Assembly (NCBI RefSeq): GCF_000317895.1
Contig: NC_019567.1
Location: 310,001 to 374,000 of the forward strand
Source of the DNA: Bdellovibrio bacteriovorus str. Tiberius
GTDB lineage: Bacteria; Bdellovibrionota; Bdellovibrionia; Bdellovibrionales; Bdellovibrionaceae
Direction of reading: 5' to 3'
DNA: 64,000 bases
In this document: one piece after another, positions 41,847 through 50,494 of the stretch
Layout of the letters: every line of letters begins with the position of its first letter
Position numbering within the stretch: position 1 is the first letter of the stretch
Translations under genes and position numbers: made by a program
The notes under the pieces: generated by a model
Database searches by the model: none
What the model was told of the DNA's origin: nothing
Seen by the model: only the letters and a program-made list of their open reading frames with translations

Positions 41847-42894
41847 TGGATTTCACCAACCAGCCGCACATTTTGTACAAAATACGCGCGCCCACGTTGC
41901 CATCCCATTCAACTTCGCCTTCAGGCAAGCCGCCGGTGGAAACTTCATTCAGGTCAAAAGCCACGATCTTGCGGCCGGAAGCATGCACTTCACGGAACAG
42001 GAAGAAGACCTGATCCACGCTCAAGCCGCCCGGAACAGGTGTGCCAGTGTGAGGGCAGAAGGCCGGATCCAGACCGTCGATATCAAAAGAGATGTACACG
42101 TTCTGCGGAAGTTCTTTGATGATGTCTTTGCAGACTTGTTCCCAGGTTTCGCCTTTCAGCATGCGGCGTTTCAGCTCCAGGTCGTAGAAGGTCTTGATGT
42201 CTTCACGGGAGTTGCTGAAGTCGTATTCTTCCTCGCAGAAGTCACGGATGCCGACTTGAACCAGCTTCTGAGGCTTTTTAGCATCAGTCATCACGTTGTA
42301 CATGATGGAAGCGTGGGATTGTTTGAAGCCCTGGTAAGCCGTGCGCAGATCCGCGTGAGCATCGATGTGCAAAACGCCGAACTCGCCTTTGAGTTTATCG
42401 CTGACGGCGCGGATGGCTCCAAGCGGGGTGGAGTGATCGCCACCAACCAGACCCAGCAGCTTGCCCTTTTTCAGGACGTTAGAGCACTGGTCGTAAACCC
42501 ATTGGGTCATCTCTTCGCAGGCTTCGTTCACCTGGGAAGCCAGCTTGTTCATTTTGGCTTCGTCGTCGCTCATGTTGGTGCGCATTCCGATCAGTTCCTG
42601 AGCCACGGCCTTGAACTTGTCGTTCATGTTGCACAGGTCTTCAGGGAAATCGCGCATGTGGTAGCCGACTTCGTAGGCTTTGCCGACTTCAATGTCGAAA
42701 AGGTCAATCTGTTCACTGGCTTGGCGGATGATCTGAGGCCCGCGAGAAGCGCCTTCGCCATAAGAGGTGGTTACTTCCCAGGGAACTGGAACTAGAACGA
42801 CCTTGGACTCGTCTTCGGTCATCGGAATTCCGAAGATTCCGAACTCTGCAGAGATGGTGGTTGTCGGGTCGAATTTCACAGTCTTTTCAGACAT
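41839..42894 (-). CDS. Agmatinase-type ureohydrolase
   Basis: The 351-residue protein has ureohydrolase manganese motifs: LVGGDHSTPLGAI, VLHIDAHADLRTAYQG, and YISFDIDGLDPAFCPHTGTPVPGG in outline. A segment of about 60 residues before the first motif (NMNDKFKAVAQELIGMRTN) is an extra helix region. Agmatinase hydrolyses agmatine to putrescine and urea. The arginine decarboxylase at 48505 would supply agmatine. Arginase or guanidinobutyrase activity remains possible. AAGGAG lies before the ATG, with an extended -10 promoter upstream. Confidence 0.85.
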   Translation of the reverse strand: MSEKTVKFDPTTTISAEFGIFGIPMTEDESKVVLVPVPWEVTTSYGEGASRGPQIIRQASEQIDLFDIEVGKAYEVGYHMRDFPEDLCNMNDKFKAVAQELIGMRTNMSDDEAKMNKLASQVNEACEEMTQWVYDQCSNVLKKGKLLGLVGGDHSTPLGAIRAVSDKLKGEFGVLHIDAHADLRTAYQGFKQSHASIMYNVMTDAKKPQKLVQVGIRDFCEEEYDFSNSREDIKTFYDLELKRRMLKGETWEQVCKDIIKELPQNVYISFDIDGLDPAFCPHTGTPVPGGLSVDQVFFLFREVHASGRKIVAFDLNEVSTGGLPEGEVEWDGNVGARILYKMCGWLVKSNA

Positions 42895-42920
42895 TTTTTA
42901 CTCCTTAAATTAGCCCCCAT

Positions 42921-42946
42921 GGTATAGCATTTAAGCGCGGCGTCAA
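42921..42946 (-). promoter_or_regulatory. Possible extended -10 promoter of agmatinase gene
   Basis: On the minus strand TTGACG (42946-42941) is followed at 14 bases by TATACC (42926-42921) preceded by TGC, an extended -10. The short spacer makes the -35 assignment weak. Confidence 0.35.
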
Positions 42947-43042
42947 TCGAGCAATAACTTGATTATTTTTGTCGCATAACCCATTTTAACCCAACTTTGG
43001 GAACCACTTAAATTCCCAGCGAAATTCTTTGGAGGAAACACA

Positions 43043-44665
43043 ATGAATATGAAGGGACTCCTGGCTCTTGCACTGAGCTCAGCTTTGACAGCTCCCGCTT
43101 TCGCAGCAGCACCAAATGCTTCTGCACCAAAAGGCGGAAATTTCGTAAACAACCTTGGCGGTGAACCACCTACAGTTCATCCGATCACAAGCACAGACGT
43201 GTACGGTTCCAACGTGCAAGCAATGGTGTGTGAAGGTCTTTTGTCTCGTGACTCTGAGACTTATGACTGGAAACCTCGTTTGGCTGAGAAATGGGAAGTT
43301 TCCAAAGATAACAAAACTTTCACATTCTTCCTTCGTAAAAACGCAGTCTTCCATGACGGCAAGCCGGTAACTGCTGAAGACGTTAAGTTCTCCTTCGACG
43401 CGATCTTCGAACCAAAATATGAAGCAGCTCACCTTCGTCCATACTACGAAGGTCTTTCCAAAGTTGAAGTTGTTGACGCTCACACTGTGAAATTCACAGC
43501 TAAAGACATGTACTTCAAAAACTTTGAATCTGCTGCGGGTTTGACCATCATCCCTAAGCATATCTATGGCGATGTTGAGAAATCCAAAAAAATGAACCGT
43601 CAGTTGATCTGCACGGGCGCATACTCCATGTCCAAATTTGACCGTGGTCAAATGATCCAGTTGAAGAAATTCGACAAATGGTGGGGCTTGAGCGATCCTT
43701 TGTACAAAGGCGCTTACAACTTCGACACTGTGACTCTTCGTTTCTACAAAGACGAAAACGTTCAACTTGAGCGCGCTAAAAAAGGTGAGCTTGATTACCT
43801 TGACCTGCGTATCGAATCCTTCATGAAAAAAACTGAAGGCGCTCCTTGGGGCAAAACTGTTCTTAAGCACAAAGTTGCGAACAGCGCTCCTAAGTCTTAC
43901 GGTTTTGTGGGCTGGAACTTCCGCAAAGAATTGTTCCAGGACAAAAACGTGCGTGTGGCTTTGGCTCACCTGTTGAACCGTGAAGAGATGAACAAAAAGT
44001 TCCGTTATGGCATGTCTGACCTTGCCAATGGCGCGGTTTACATCAAATCCGAATACAACCCAGGCAACAAAGCTTTGGAATTCAATCCGAAGAAAGCTCA
44101 GGAATTGCTGGCTAAAGCCGGTTGGGCTGACGCTGATAAAAACGGTGTTCTTGAAAAAACCGTTAACGGCAAGAAATCTGAGTTCAAGTTCACTTTGATC
44201 TATCCTAATAAAGACGTAGAGAAATATTGGACTATGTACCGTGAAGACCTGAAAAAAGCGGGTATCGACATGGAACTTAAGTATCTTGAGTGGAACTCCT
44301 TCCTGAAGCTGGTTGACGAAGGTAACTTCGACGCTGTGACCATGGCTTGGGGTGGTGGTTCTGTTGATCCGGATCCAAAACAAATCTGGCACTCTTCCGG
44401 TGCGATCCCGGGTGGTTCTAACTTCATCGGTTACAAAAACCCTGAAGTTGACAAGCTGATCGACGAAGCTCGCGTTGAGCCGAATAAAGCAAAACGTGTT
44501 GTTAAGTTGAAAGAAGTTTACAGAAGAATCGCTGAAGACGCTCCATACGCGTTCCTGTTCAACGACAAGTACGTATTCTATGCAAATTCTTCACGCATGG
44601 GCACTCCTGCAGAGACATTTAAGTACGAAATTGGTACAGACTACTGGTGGATGAAGCCTCAATAG
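43043..44665 (+). CDS. Oligopeptide-type periplasmic binding protein (SBP family 5)
   Basis: The 540-residue protein starts with a signal peptide (MKGLLALALSSALTAPAFA) and shows SBP_bac_5 features: GGEPPTVHPITSTDVYGSNVQAMVCEGL, WKPRLAEKWEVSKDNKTFTFFLRKNAVFHDGKPVTAEDVKFS, and a late DAVTMAWGGGSVDPDPKQIWHSSG. It binds peptides or similar ligands outside the membrane. The ribosome site TTGGAGG is strong and the codon use is very biased, so expression is high. It is followed by two permease genes but no ATPase genes. Confidence 0.93.
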   Translation: MNMKGLLALALSSALTAPAFAAAPNASAPKGGNFVNNLGGEPPTVHPITSTDVYGSNVQAMVCEGLLSRDSETYDWKPRLAEKWEVSKDNKTFTFFLRKNAVFHDGKPVTAEDVKFSFDAIFEPKYEAAHLRPYYEGLSKVEVVDAHTVKFTAKDMYFKNFESAAGLTIIPKHIYGDVEKSKKMNRQLICTGAYSMSKFDRGQMIQLKKFDKWWGLSDPLYKGAYNFDTVTLRFYKDENVQLERAKKGELDYLDLRIESFMKKTEGAPWGKTVLKHKVANSAPKSYGFVGWNFRKELFQDKNVRVALAHLLNREEMNKKFRYGMSDLANGAVYIKSEYNPGNKALEFNPKKAQELLAKAGWADADKNGVLEKTVNGKKSEFKFTLIYPNKDVEKYWTMYREDLKKAGIDMELKYLEWNSFLKLVDEGNFDAVTMAWGGGSVDPDPKQIWHSSGAIPGGSNFIGYKNPEVDKLIDEARVEPNKAKRVVKLKEVYRRIAEDAPYAFLFNDKYVFYANSSRMGTPAETFKYEIGTDYWWMKPQ

Positions 44666-44718
44666 GCTTCTTCCTCTGGATTTGTTCATCTGTCTCTTAT
44701 TAGTTTGGGAGTAGGGCT

Positions 44719-45747
44719 TTGATCGTTTACCTGATTCGCCGATTACTACTGATGATCCCGACATTCTTCGGGATCACCATCATGACTTTCGTTCTTATCA
44801 ATCTGGCTCCGGGCAGCCCCATTGAACAGAAACTGCAAGCTATTCGCTTCGGTTCTGCAGGTGGCGGCGGCGGGGCTGCTGGCGTTAACAGTCGCGGTGA
44901 TTCCGCAGTTAACGAAGAAGTGATTGAGGCCTTGAAGAAACAATACGGTTTCGACAAGCCTTTGCACGAACGTTACATCATCTGGCTTAAAAATCTGTCC
45001 CGTTTGGATTTCGGTGAAAGCTTCACCTACCAGGAACCGGTCATTGATGTGATCAAAAGTAAGTTCCCGGTGTCCTTGCAGTTCGGTATCGCCTCTTTGA
45101 TCCTGACTTATCTGGTGTGTATCCCTCTGGGTGTTCGCAAGGCCATCAAGGCCGGCGGCGCGTTTGACCGTATCACCACTATTATTCTGAATCTAACGTA
45201 CTCCATCCCTCCATTGGTTTTGGGTATCTTCCTGATCGTTGTGTTCGCCGGGAAACTGAATATGTTCCCATTGGGCGGTTTGCACTCGGACGATTACGAA
45301 GTGCTGACTACGTGGGGTAAGATCGTGGATCGCGCGCACCACTTTGTGCTGCCGTTGATCTGTTACATGATCGGTGGTTTCACAGAGCTTTCCACTTTGA
45401 TGCGAAATTCCATGCTGGATGTTGTGAAGTCCGACTTTGTTCGTACAGCGCGCGCCAAGGGTCTTTCTGACAATGTGGTTATCTTCAAGCACGCTCTTCG
45501 CAATGCTTTGATCCCGATCGCAACCGGTTTGGGTGGCTTCTTCGGGGCTTTCCTGGCGGGTTCTTTGATCATCGAACAGATGTTCAATTTGGACGGTATC
45601 GGTTTGCTGGGCTATCAGTCCATCATGGCACGTGATTATAACGTGATCATGGGTCTGACATTTATTTCGTCTTTGCTTTTGATGTTCGGACGTATTTTCT
45701 CTGACATCATTTATGTTCTTATTGATCCAAGGATTGACTTCAAATGA
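44719..45747 (+). CDS. OppB/DppB-type ABC permease
   Basis: The 342-residue permease has about 6 spans, with LIRRLLLMIPTFFGITIMTFVLINLAPG typical of DppB at the start, an unusual Gly/Ala-rich periplasmic insertion (SAGGGGGAAGVNSRG), and the EAA-loop YVRTARAKGLSDNVVIFKHALRNALIP-type (here FVRTARAKGLSDN...). TTG is the start with GGGAGTAGGG before it. It overlaps the next gene by 4 bases (ATGA). Confidence 0.92.
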   Translation: MIVYLIRRLLLMIPTFFGITIMTFVLINLAPGSPIEQKLQAIRFGSAGGGGGAAGVNSRGDSAVNEEVIEALKKQYGFDKPLHERYIIWLKNLSRLDFGESFTYQEPVIDVIKSKFPVSLQFGIASLILTYLVCIPLGVRKAIKAGGAFDRITTIILNLTYSIPPLVLGIFLIVVFAGKLNMFPLGGLHSDDYEVLTTWGKIVDRAHHFVLPLICYMIGGFTELSTLMRNSMLDVVKSDFVRTARAKGLSDNVVIFKHALRNALIPIATGLGGFFGAFLAGSLIIEQMFNLDGIGLLGYQSIMARDYNVIMGLTFISSLLLMFGRIFSDIIYVLIDPRIDFK

Positions 45748-46763
45748 TCGAAAAATATCTTATTCGCAATGAATTGACGCTGAAGAGATATAAGCGATTT
45801 AAGCGCGACCGTGTCGCTGTTGTCTCTGTTTGGATTCTTTTGGCTATGTTCTTCGTGAGCTTCACGGCGGAACTTTGGGCCAACAATCACCCCCACGTGA
45901 TGAGCTACAACGGGAAGCTGTTCTTCCCATTGTTCAAGGACTATCACCCAACTGCTTTCGGCCGTGATGACATCTATGTGATGGACTATCGCGAGCTTGA
46001 AATGAAAGAGGGTGATTGGGCTGTATGGCCGGTCATTCAGTGGGACCCGTATGAAAGCAACAAGCTTGTGGATACATATCCATCCCCTCCAACCAAGGTA
46101 AACTGGTTGGGTACGGATGAGAGCGGTCGTGACGTGATGACTCGTCTGTTGTACGGCTTCCGTTACACGATGTTGTTCGCGATCGGATCCTGGTTGGCGA
46201 CTTATGCTATCGGTATCACGATCGGTGCGGTCATGGGTTACATGGGCGGCAAGACCGATTTGATTGGTCAGCGTCTGGTTGAGATCGTGGAAAGTACTCC
46301 GATTCTGATTGTTCTTTTGACCATCATCTCGATCTTTACTCCAAGCTTGCCGTTGTTGATCGGGTTCTTTGCGATCTTCAGCTGGACCGGGATTTCTGCT
46401 TACATGCGTGCCCAGTTCCTGTCTTTGAGAAAGCGTGAGTACGTTGAGGCTGCGAAAGCGATTGGTGCAAATCATTCCCGCATCATCGGTAAACACATCC
46501 TGCCGAATGGTCTGACTCCGATTGTGACGTTTGCGCCGTTCTTTATCGCTGGTGGCGTGAATACGTTGTCCTTCCTGGATTACCTGGGCTTGGGTCTTCG
46601 TCCGCCGACTCCTTCTTGGGGGGAGTTGCTGGCTCAGGCTCAAAAATGGTTCACGATTGCAGAGTGGATTGTTTGGGGACCGATGGTGGCTCTGGTTCTG
46701 ACTCTGACCTTGTTGATCAACATCGGTCTTGCAGTCCGCGACGCTTTCGACTCCAAAATGTAA
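45744..46763 (+). CDS. OppC/DppC-type ABC permease
   Basis: The 339-residue protein begins with a basic cytosolic tail, a first span (VAVVSVWILLAMFFVSFTAEL), a long periplasmic segment of about 100 residues (WLGTDESGRDVMTRLLYGFRYTM), then the DppC core with EAA loop YVEAAKAIGANHSRIIGKHILPNGLTPIV. It pairs with the DppB-type permease. The extended periplasmic segment fits the YejE-like subgroup. A strong terminator follows, so no ATPase gene is in this transcript. Confidence 0.92.
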   Translation: MIEKYLIRNELTLKRYKRFKRDRVAVVSVWILLAMFFVSFTAELWANNHPHVMSYNGKLFFPLFKDYHPTAFGRDDIYVMDYRELEMKEGDWAVWPVIQWDPYESNKLVDTYPSPPTKVNWLGTDESGRDVMTRLLYGFRYTMLFAIGSWLATYAIGITIGAVMGYMGGKTDLIGQRLVEIVESTPILIVLLTIISIFTPSLPLLIGFFAIFSWTGISAYMRAQFLSLRKREYVEAAKAIGANHSRIIGKHILPNGLTPIVTFAPFFIAGGVNTLSFLDYLGLGLRPPTPSWGELLAQAQKWFTIAEWIVWGPMVALVLTLTLLINIGLAVRDAFDSKM

Positions 46764-46770
46764 TTAAAGA

Positions 46771-46797
46771 AAAAGGTGGCTCAGGCCACCTTTTTTT
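46771..46797 (+). terminator. Terminator of the oligopeptide operon
   Basis: AAAAGGTGGC (46771-46780), loop TCAG, GCCACCTTTT (46785-46794), with a T7 tract. Confidence 0.9.
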
Positions 46798-46839
46798 ATA
46801 TATGCTCCAAGCAATTACCAATTTAGTTTCGGGGGAATC

Positions 46840-47433
46840 ATGAAAGCTGTCTTGTTCGCTCTCGTATCTGTGTTCGCAATGTCTGCTCAGGCTCAAGTTC
46901 TTGGTAAAATCAAAGGTGCTGGCGAAATGACAGCCAAGTACTTCCGTTTGGATGGCTCTGCTGACGTTCGTAACGTAAAATGCACAGTGGCTTTGAATTT
47001 GGATCAAACCCCTGAAAATGTTGAACTTGGTTTTTCTTTTTATGAGTGCGAACAGCTGGGTGGCTGGAATGATCTGCCGGTGTCCTTGAAAATCGACGGC
47101 AACAAGCTGGTAAACTCCAAAGGCATAGAGCAGGGTCGTATCTATGCGGATGGCACTGTTGAGTTCACAAGCCTGTCCCGTTCCCAGGTGACCTACAACG
47201 ACAACAAGTATGATGGTTTCTGCCGTTTGTACTCGTTCGAGAAAAAGACTTTGAATCGGGACACTGTGATCAAATACAAGTTTGTAAAAACCGCTGCTGG
47301 ATACGAAATGAGCCGTGAGGTTTCCGAGGACCGTCTGGCTTATAAATCCCGCCGTGATTATCCACGGTGTCCTGCGGTTGTGATCCCAACTGCGGTTAAA
47401 ATGACCTCCAGTCTCAATGCGGGTCTAAAGTAA
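46840..47433 (+). CDS. Exported protein of unknown function
   Basis: The 197-residue product starts with a signal peptide (MKAVLFALVSVFAMSAQA). The mature protein has four or more cysteines (VKC, YEC, GFC, PRC) that may form disulfides. It reads as beta-rich with repeated charged turns; no family recognised. GGGGGA precedes the ATG. A lipoprotein of unknown function follows, separated by about 105 bases. Confidence 0.75.
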   Translation: MKAVLFALVSVFAMSAQAQVLGKIKGAGEMTAKYFRLDGSADVRNVKCTVALNLDQTPENVELGFSFYECEQLGGWNDLPVSLKIDGNKLVNSKGIEQGRIYADGTVEFTSLSRSQVTYNDNKYDGFCRLYSFEKKTLNRDTVIKYKFVKTAAGYEMSREVSEDRLAYKSRRDYPRCPAVVIPTAVKMTSSLNAGLK

Positions 47434-47540
47434 TATATCAGTTCGAGATTCTTTTCATTCTTGAGGGGCTTGCATAGTCCCTCAATACTTTCCCCCTAAC
47501 CTGATCCCATCAAACGCACGTGTTCGTGCGGGGGGATCTT

Positions 47541-48431
47541 ATGATGTCCAAAAGGATGTACGCGGGAATCTGGGGATTGTTTCTGGCTCTGATGCTGAGC
47601 TCTTGTAAAACGCCGGTGTCTTTCACTGATGATTTCAGTTCTAAAACCTCTGAAGAAACCACCACAACAGACGATTCCACCAGCGATGACAATGCTGATG
47701 ATTCCACTGACGACCCCAGTGATGATTCGGAAACGGTGCCTGATTCCGAGGTGGTCGGCGAGGTCTGCGACCAGTTGGATTCTGACTCTCACAACGCAGC
47801 TCTGGGCGATATCATGCAGGATCCTTTCTTAAATATATCCTTTGCTTCGGGCAAGGGTCTGGTTTTGCCCAAAGGCTCTTGTGTAAAACGAACGGTGAAA
47901 GAGGACTCGGACACTCGTCGCGAGATCTTGTATGAATATTCCTGCCGCGAAGTTAAAGGCGTCGTGAATCTGATCAGCACCCGTGAAGAAGAAAACGGCG
48001 TCGTGATCTCGGTGATCGATACCGATGTTGATGTTTATGGTAAGGCGGGCTTGATTCGAAACATTCAGTCCACTCACACCCACACGCGCCTTGCCAGCGG
48101 GGCGATTCAGATTGATCGCGAGTTTGAGGAAACCTCCACCTTGGAGGGTGTTCAGCATCAGATCACCGGAGTTTCCTTCTATGATTTCATCCCCGACGAA
48201 GACGCAGCCAAAGGCGCAGGTTTTGTTCAGATCAGTGGGAATGTCAGCCATGTGAAGGGCGGCGTGACCCAGAACGTGTACAGTGTTTCTTCGGACGGTC
48301 TGCACCGTGCGGCCTGCGGGTTTGATGATGGGGTCGTGACGATGAGATCTTCTGATAAAATCACAACGGTCGCATATTCGGGTTGTGGAAAGCCTGCGAT
48401 CACTCAAGCCGATACGGAAGTGGTTGAGTGA
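47541..48431 (+). CDS. Lipoprotein with Asp/Ser/Thr-rich linker, unknown function
   Basis: The 296-residue product has a lipobox (LALMLSSC) near residue 21, then an acidic low-complexity linker (TTTDDSTSDDNADDSTDD) to about residue 60, and a mature domain with cysteines (GEVCDQL, KGSCVKR, YSCRE, AACGFD, SGCGKP). No known family. The start at 47541 follows GGGGGATC; an earlier frame start at 47520 lies before the signal. The linker presumably spaces the domain from the membrane. Confidence 0.75.
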   Translation: MMSKRMYAGIWGLFLALMLSSCKTPVSFTDDFSSKTSEETTTTDDSTSDDNADDSTDDPSDDSETVPDSEVVGEVCDQLDSDSHNAALGDIMQDPFLNISFASGKGLVLPKGSCVKRTVKEDSDTRREILYEYSCREVKGVVNLISTREEENGVVISVIDTDVDVYGKAGLIRNIQSTHTHTRLASGAIQIDREFEETSTLEGVQHQITGVSFYDFIPDEDAAKGAGFVQISGNVSHVKGGVTQNVYSVSSDGLHRAACGFDDGVVTMRSSDKITTVAYSGCGKPAITQADTEVVE

Positions 48432-48441
48432 TGGTTAAAAA

Positions 48442-48469
48442 AAAGCGGCGAACTGTTGTTCGCCGCTTT
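48442..48469 (-). terminator. Terminator of arginine decarboxylase gene
   Basis: AAAGCGGCGAAC (48442-48453) pairs with GTTCGCCGCTTT (48458-48469), 12 bp, loop TGTT. On the minus strand the stem is followed by T8. In the plus direction no good T-run follows. Confidence 0.88.
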
Positions 48470-48504
48470 GAAGTTTTCCAAAAAAGAACCAGGAACCTTT
48501 TGGG

Positions 48505-50409
48505 TTACTCGGCTTCTTCCAGGTATGTGTAACCGGAAAGACCTTCTTCGTAGTGCTTGATCAGAAGTTTGGCTTCTTGTTTGGTGATCGAGCCTCGCTG
48601 GATGGATTCTTCCGTCGCCTGACGAACGCTGTCGACCATTTCAGAGCGGCCGTACTGAACGTAAGACAGAACCTCAGTCACCGTGTCGCCTGGAACGTAG
48701 TGGTCAATAGTGTAGCCCACGCCGTTCAAAGAGATGTGAACTGCATCAGTATCCCCGAACAAGTTGTGCAAATCGCCCAGGATCTCCTGGTAGGCGCCGG
48801 TCAGGAACACACCCATGTAGTACTGCTGGCCATCAGTGAACTGATGCAGGCGGATGGTTTCTTTCGGTTCGCCGGAAGCTGTGTCGATGAACTTTTCAAT
48901 CACACCGTCAGAGTCACACGTCAGATCCGCCAAAGTCGCTTCACGTTTAGGCTCTTCGCCCAGACGGTGAATAGGGATCACCGGGAACAACTGACCTACC
49001 GCCCATGAATCCGGTACAGACTGGAACACAGAGAAGTTGGAGAAGTAAGTGTCACACAGCTCTTTACCCAGAGCCGCCACGATGTCTTCGCAATCCGGAG
49101 TCGCGCGCGCCAGTTTGATCATCTTGGTTGCGATCGCAAAGTACATGGATTCACACCATGCACGCTGTTCAAGGCTTAGGACGCCGTAAGTGAACAATTG
49201 CAGAGTTTCTTGTTTGGCCTGTTCAAGGTCATTGAAGCACTCGTTGATATTGTCTTTATTCACCTTTTCATAGATGTACTGCATGTCCTGCATGATGGAA
49301 TGATCCGCTTTCGTCGCTGGACGAGGCGGTTCATGGCGGTGAAGATCGTTCACGCCCATCACGTTGAACACCAAAACCGAGTGGTGAGCCACCAGGAAGC
49401 GGCCGGACTCAGTCACGATGTTTGGATGTGGAATGCCTTTTTCATCACACAATGTCTGAAGCACAGACACGATGTCGTTGGCGTATTCCTGCTCAGAATA
49501 GTTCACAGAGCTGTCAGAGTGGCCGGAACCGTCATAGTCCACACCCAGACCGCCGCCCACGTCGATGTACTTCAGGCCTGCGCCCATTTTGTACAGCTCA
49601 GTGTAGAAGCGTGCGCCCTCTTTCAAAGAGGACTTGATGGACTGGATCTGAGGAACCTGAGAGCCAATGTGGTAGTGCAGCAGTTCCAGGCAATCCAGCA
49701 TGCCTTCGTTTTTCAGGAACTCAACGCCTTCCACGATTTCAGTCGAAGTCAGACCGAACTTGGAGCGGGCACCAGAGGAGTCAACCCATTTGCCGGCACC
49801 CTGAGTGTTCAGCTTCGCCCGGAAACCGATTTTTGGACGGGCGTTGAACTTTTTCGCCACGTCCACGATCATTTTCAATTCTTCTTTACGATCCACCACG
49901 ATGATGGTGTTGCGGCCCAGTTTCTGAGACAGGATCGCAGTTTCGATGTATTCCCAGTCTTTGAAGCCGTTGCAGATGATCAGCGCGTCCGGAGTGTTCA
50001 TCAAAGCCAGAACAACCAGAAGCTCAGGCTTGGAGCCTGCTTCAAGACCCATGGAGTAGTCTTTGCCGTATTTCACCAGCTCCTGAACCAGGTGACGCTG
50101 TTGATTCACCTTGATCGGGTAAACGCCACGGTACTGGCCTTTGTAACCATGATCAGCAAATGCTTTTTGGAAGCAGCCGTTCAAAAGCTCCACGCGGGAT
50201 TTAATAATTTCCGGAAAACGAATCATGATGGGAACGCGGATACCGCGGTCCAAAAGATCTTGGGTCAGCTCATGCAGATCCACTGTCGGACCTGTGGCAC
50301 CCATCGGAGTGACAGCAACATTGCCTGCGCTGTTAATTCTGAAATAACCGTTGCCCCAGTTGTTGATCCCATAAAGCTCAGCGCTTTTTTCAGGACTCCA
50401 ATTAGACAT
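48505..50409 (-). CDS. speA: Biosynthetic arginine decarboxylase
   Basis: The 634-residue PLP enzyme has the SpeA order: start WSPEKSAELYGINNWGNGYF, PLP lysine in GVYPIKVNQQRHLV, LEAGSKPELLVVLAL, YIDVGGGLGVDYDGS for phosphate binding, and TCDSDGVIEKF with the catalytic Cys. It makes agmatine from arginine. Its length is close to E. coli SpeA (658). Agmatinase is 6 kb away. A strong terminator follows. Confidence 0.95.
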   Translation of the reverse strand: MSNWSPEKSAELYGINNWGNGYFRINSAGNVAVTPMGATGPTVDLHELTQDLLDRGIRVPIMIRFPEIIKSRVELLNGCFQKAFADHGYKGQYRGVYPIKVNQQRHLVQELVKYGKDYSMGLEAGSKPELLVVLALMNTPDALIICNGFKDWEYIETAILSQKLGRNTIIVVDRKEELKMIVDVAKKFNARPKIGFRAKLNTQGAGKWVDSSGARSKFGLTSTEIVEGVEFLKNEGMLDCLELLHYHIGSQVPQIQSIKSSLKEGARFYTELYKMGAGLKYIDVGGGLGVDYDGSGHSDSSVNYSEQEYANDIVSVLQTLCDEKGIPHPNIVTESGRFLVAHHSVLVFNVMGVNDLHRHEPPRPATKADHSIMQDMQYIYEKVNKDNINECFNDLEQAKQETLQLFTYGVLSLEQRAWCESMYFAIATKMIKLARATPDCEDIVAALGKELCDTYFSNFSVFQSVPDSWAVGQLFPVIPIHRLGEEPKREATLADLTCDSDGVIEKFIDTASGEPKETIRLHQFTDGQQYYMGVFLTGAYQEILGDLHNLFGDTDAVHISLNGVGYTIDHYVPGDTVTEVLSYVQYGRSEMVDSVRQATEESIQRGSITKQEAKLLIKHYEEGLSGYTYLEEAE

Positions 50410-50442
50410 CTCTTCTGGCCCTCACGACTAGGGGGCCCGGAT

Positions 50443-50478
50443 AAAAGGACCCCACGTTGTTTTTTCAGGGGTCCTTTT
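50443..50478 (-). terminator. Hairpin terminator of leuS
   Basis: AAAAGGACCCC (50443-50453) and GGGGTCCTTTT (50468-50478) form an 11-bp stem with a 14-base loop; a T4 tract follows in the minus direction. Confidence 0.65.
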
Positions 50479-50494
50479 CGGTAAAAGAACCCAG

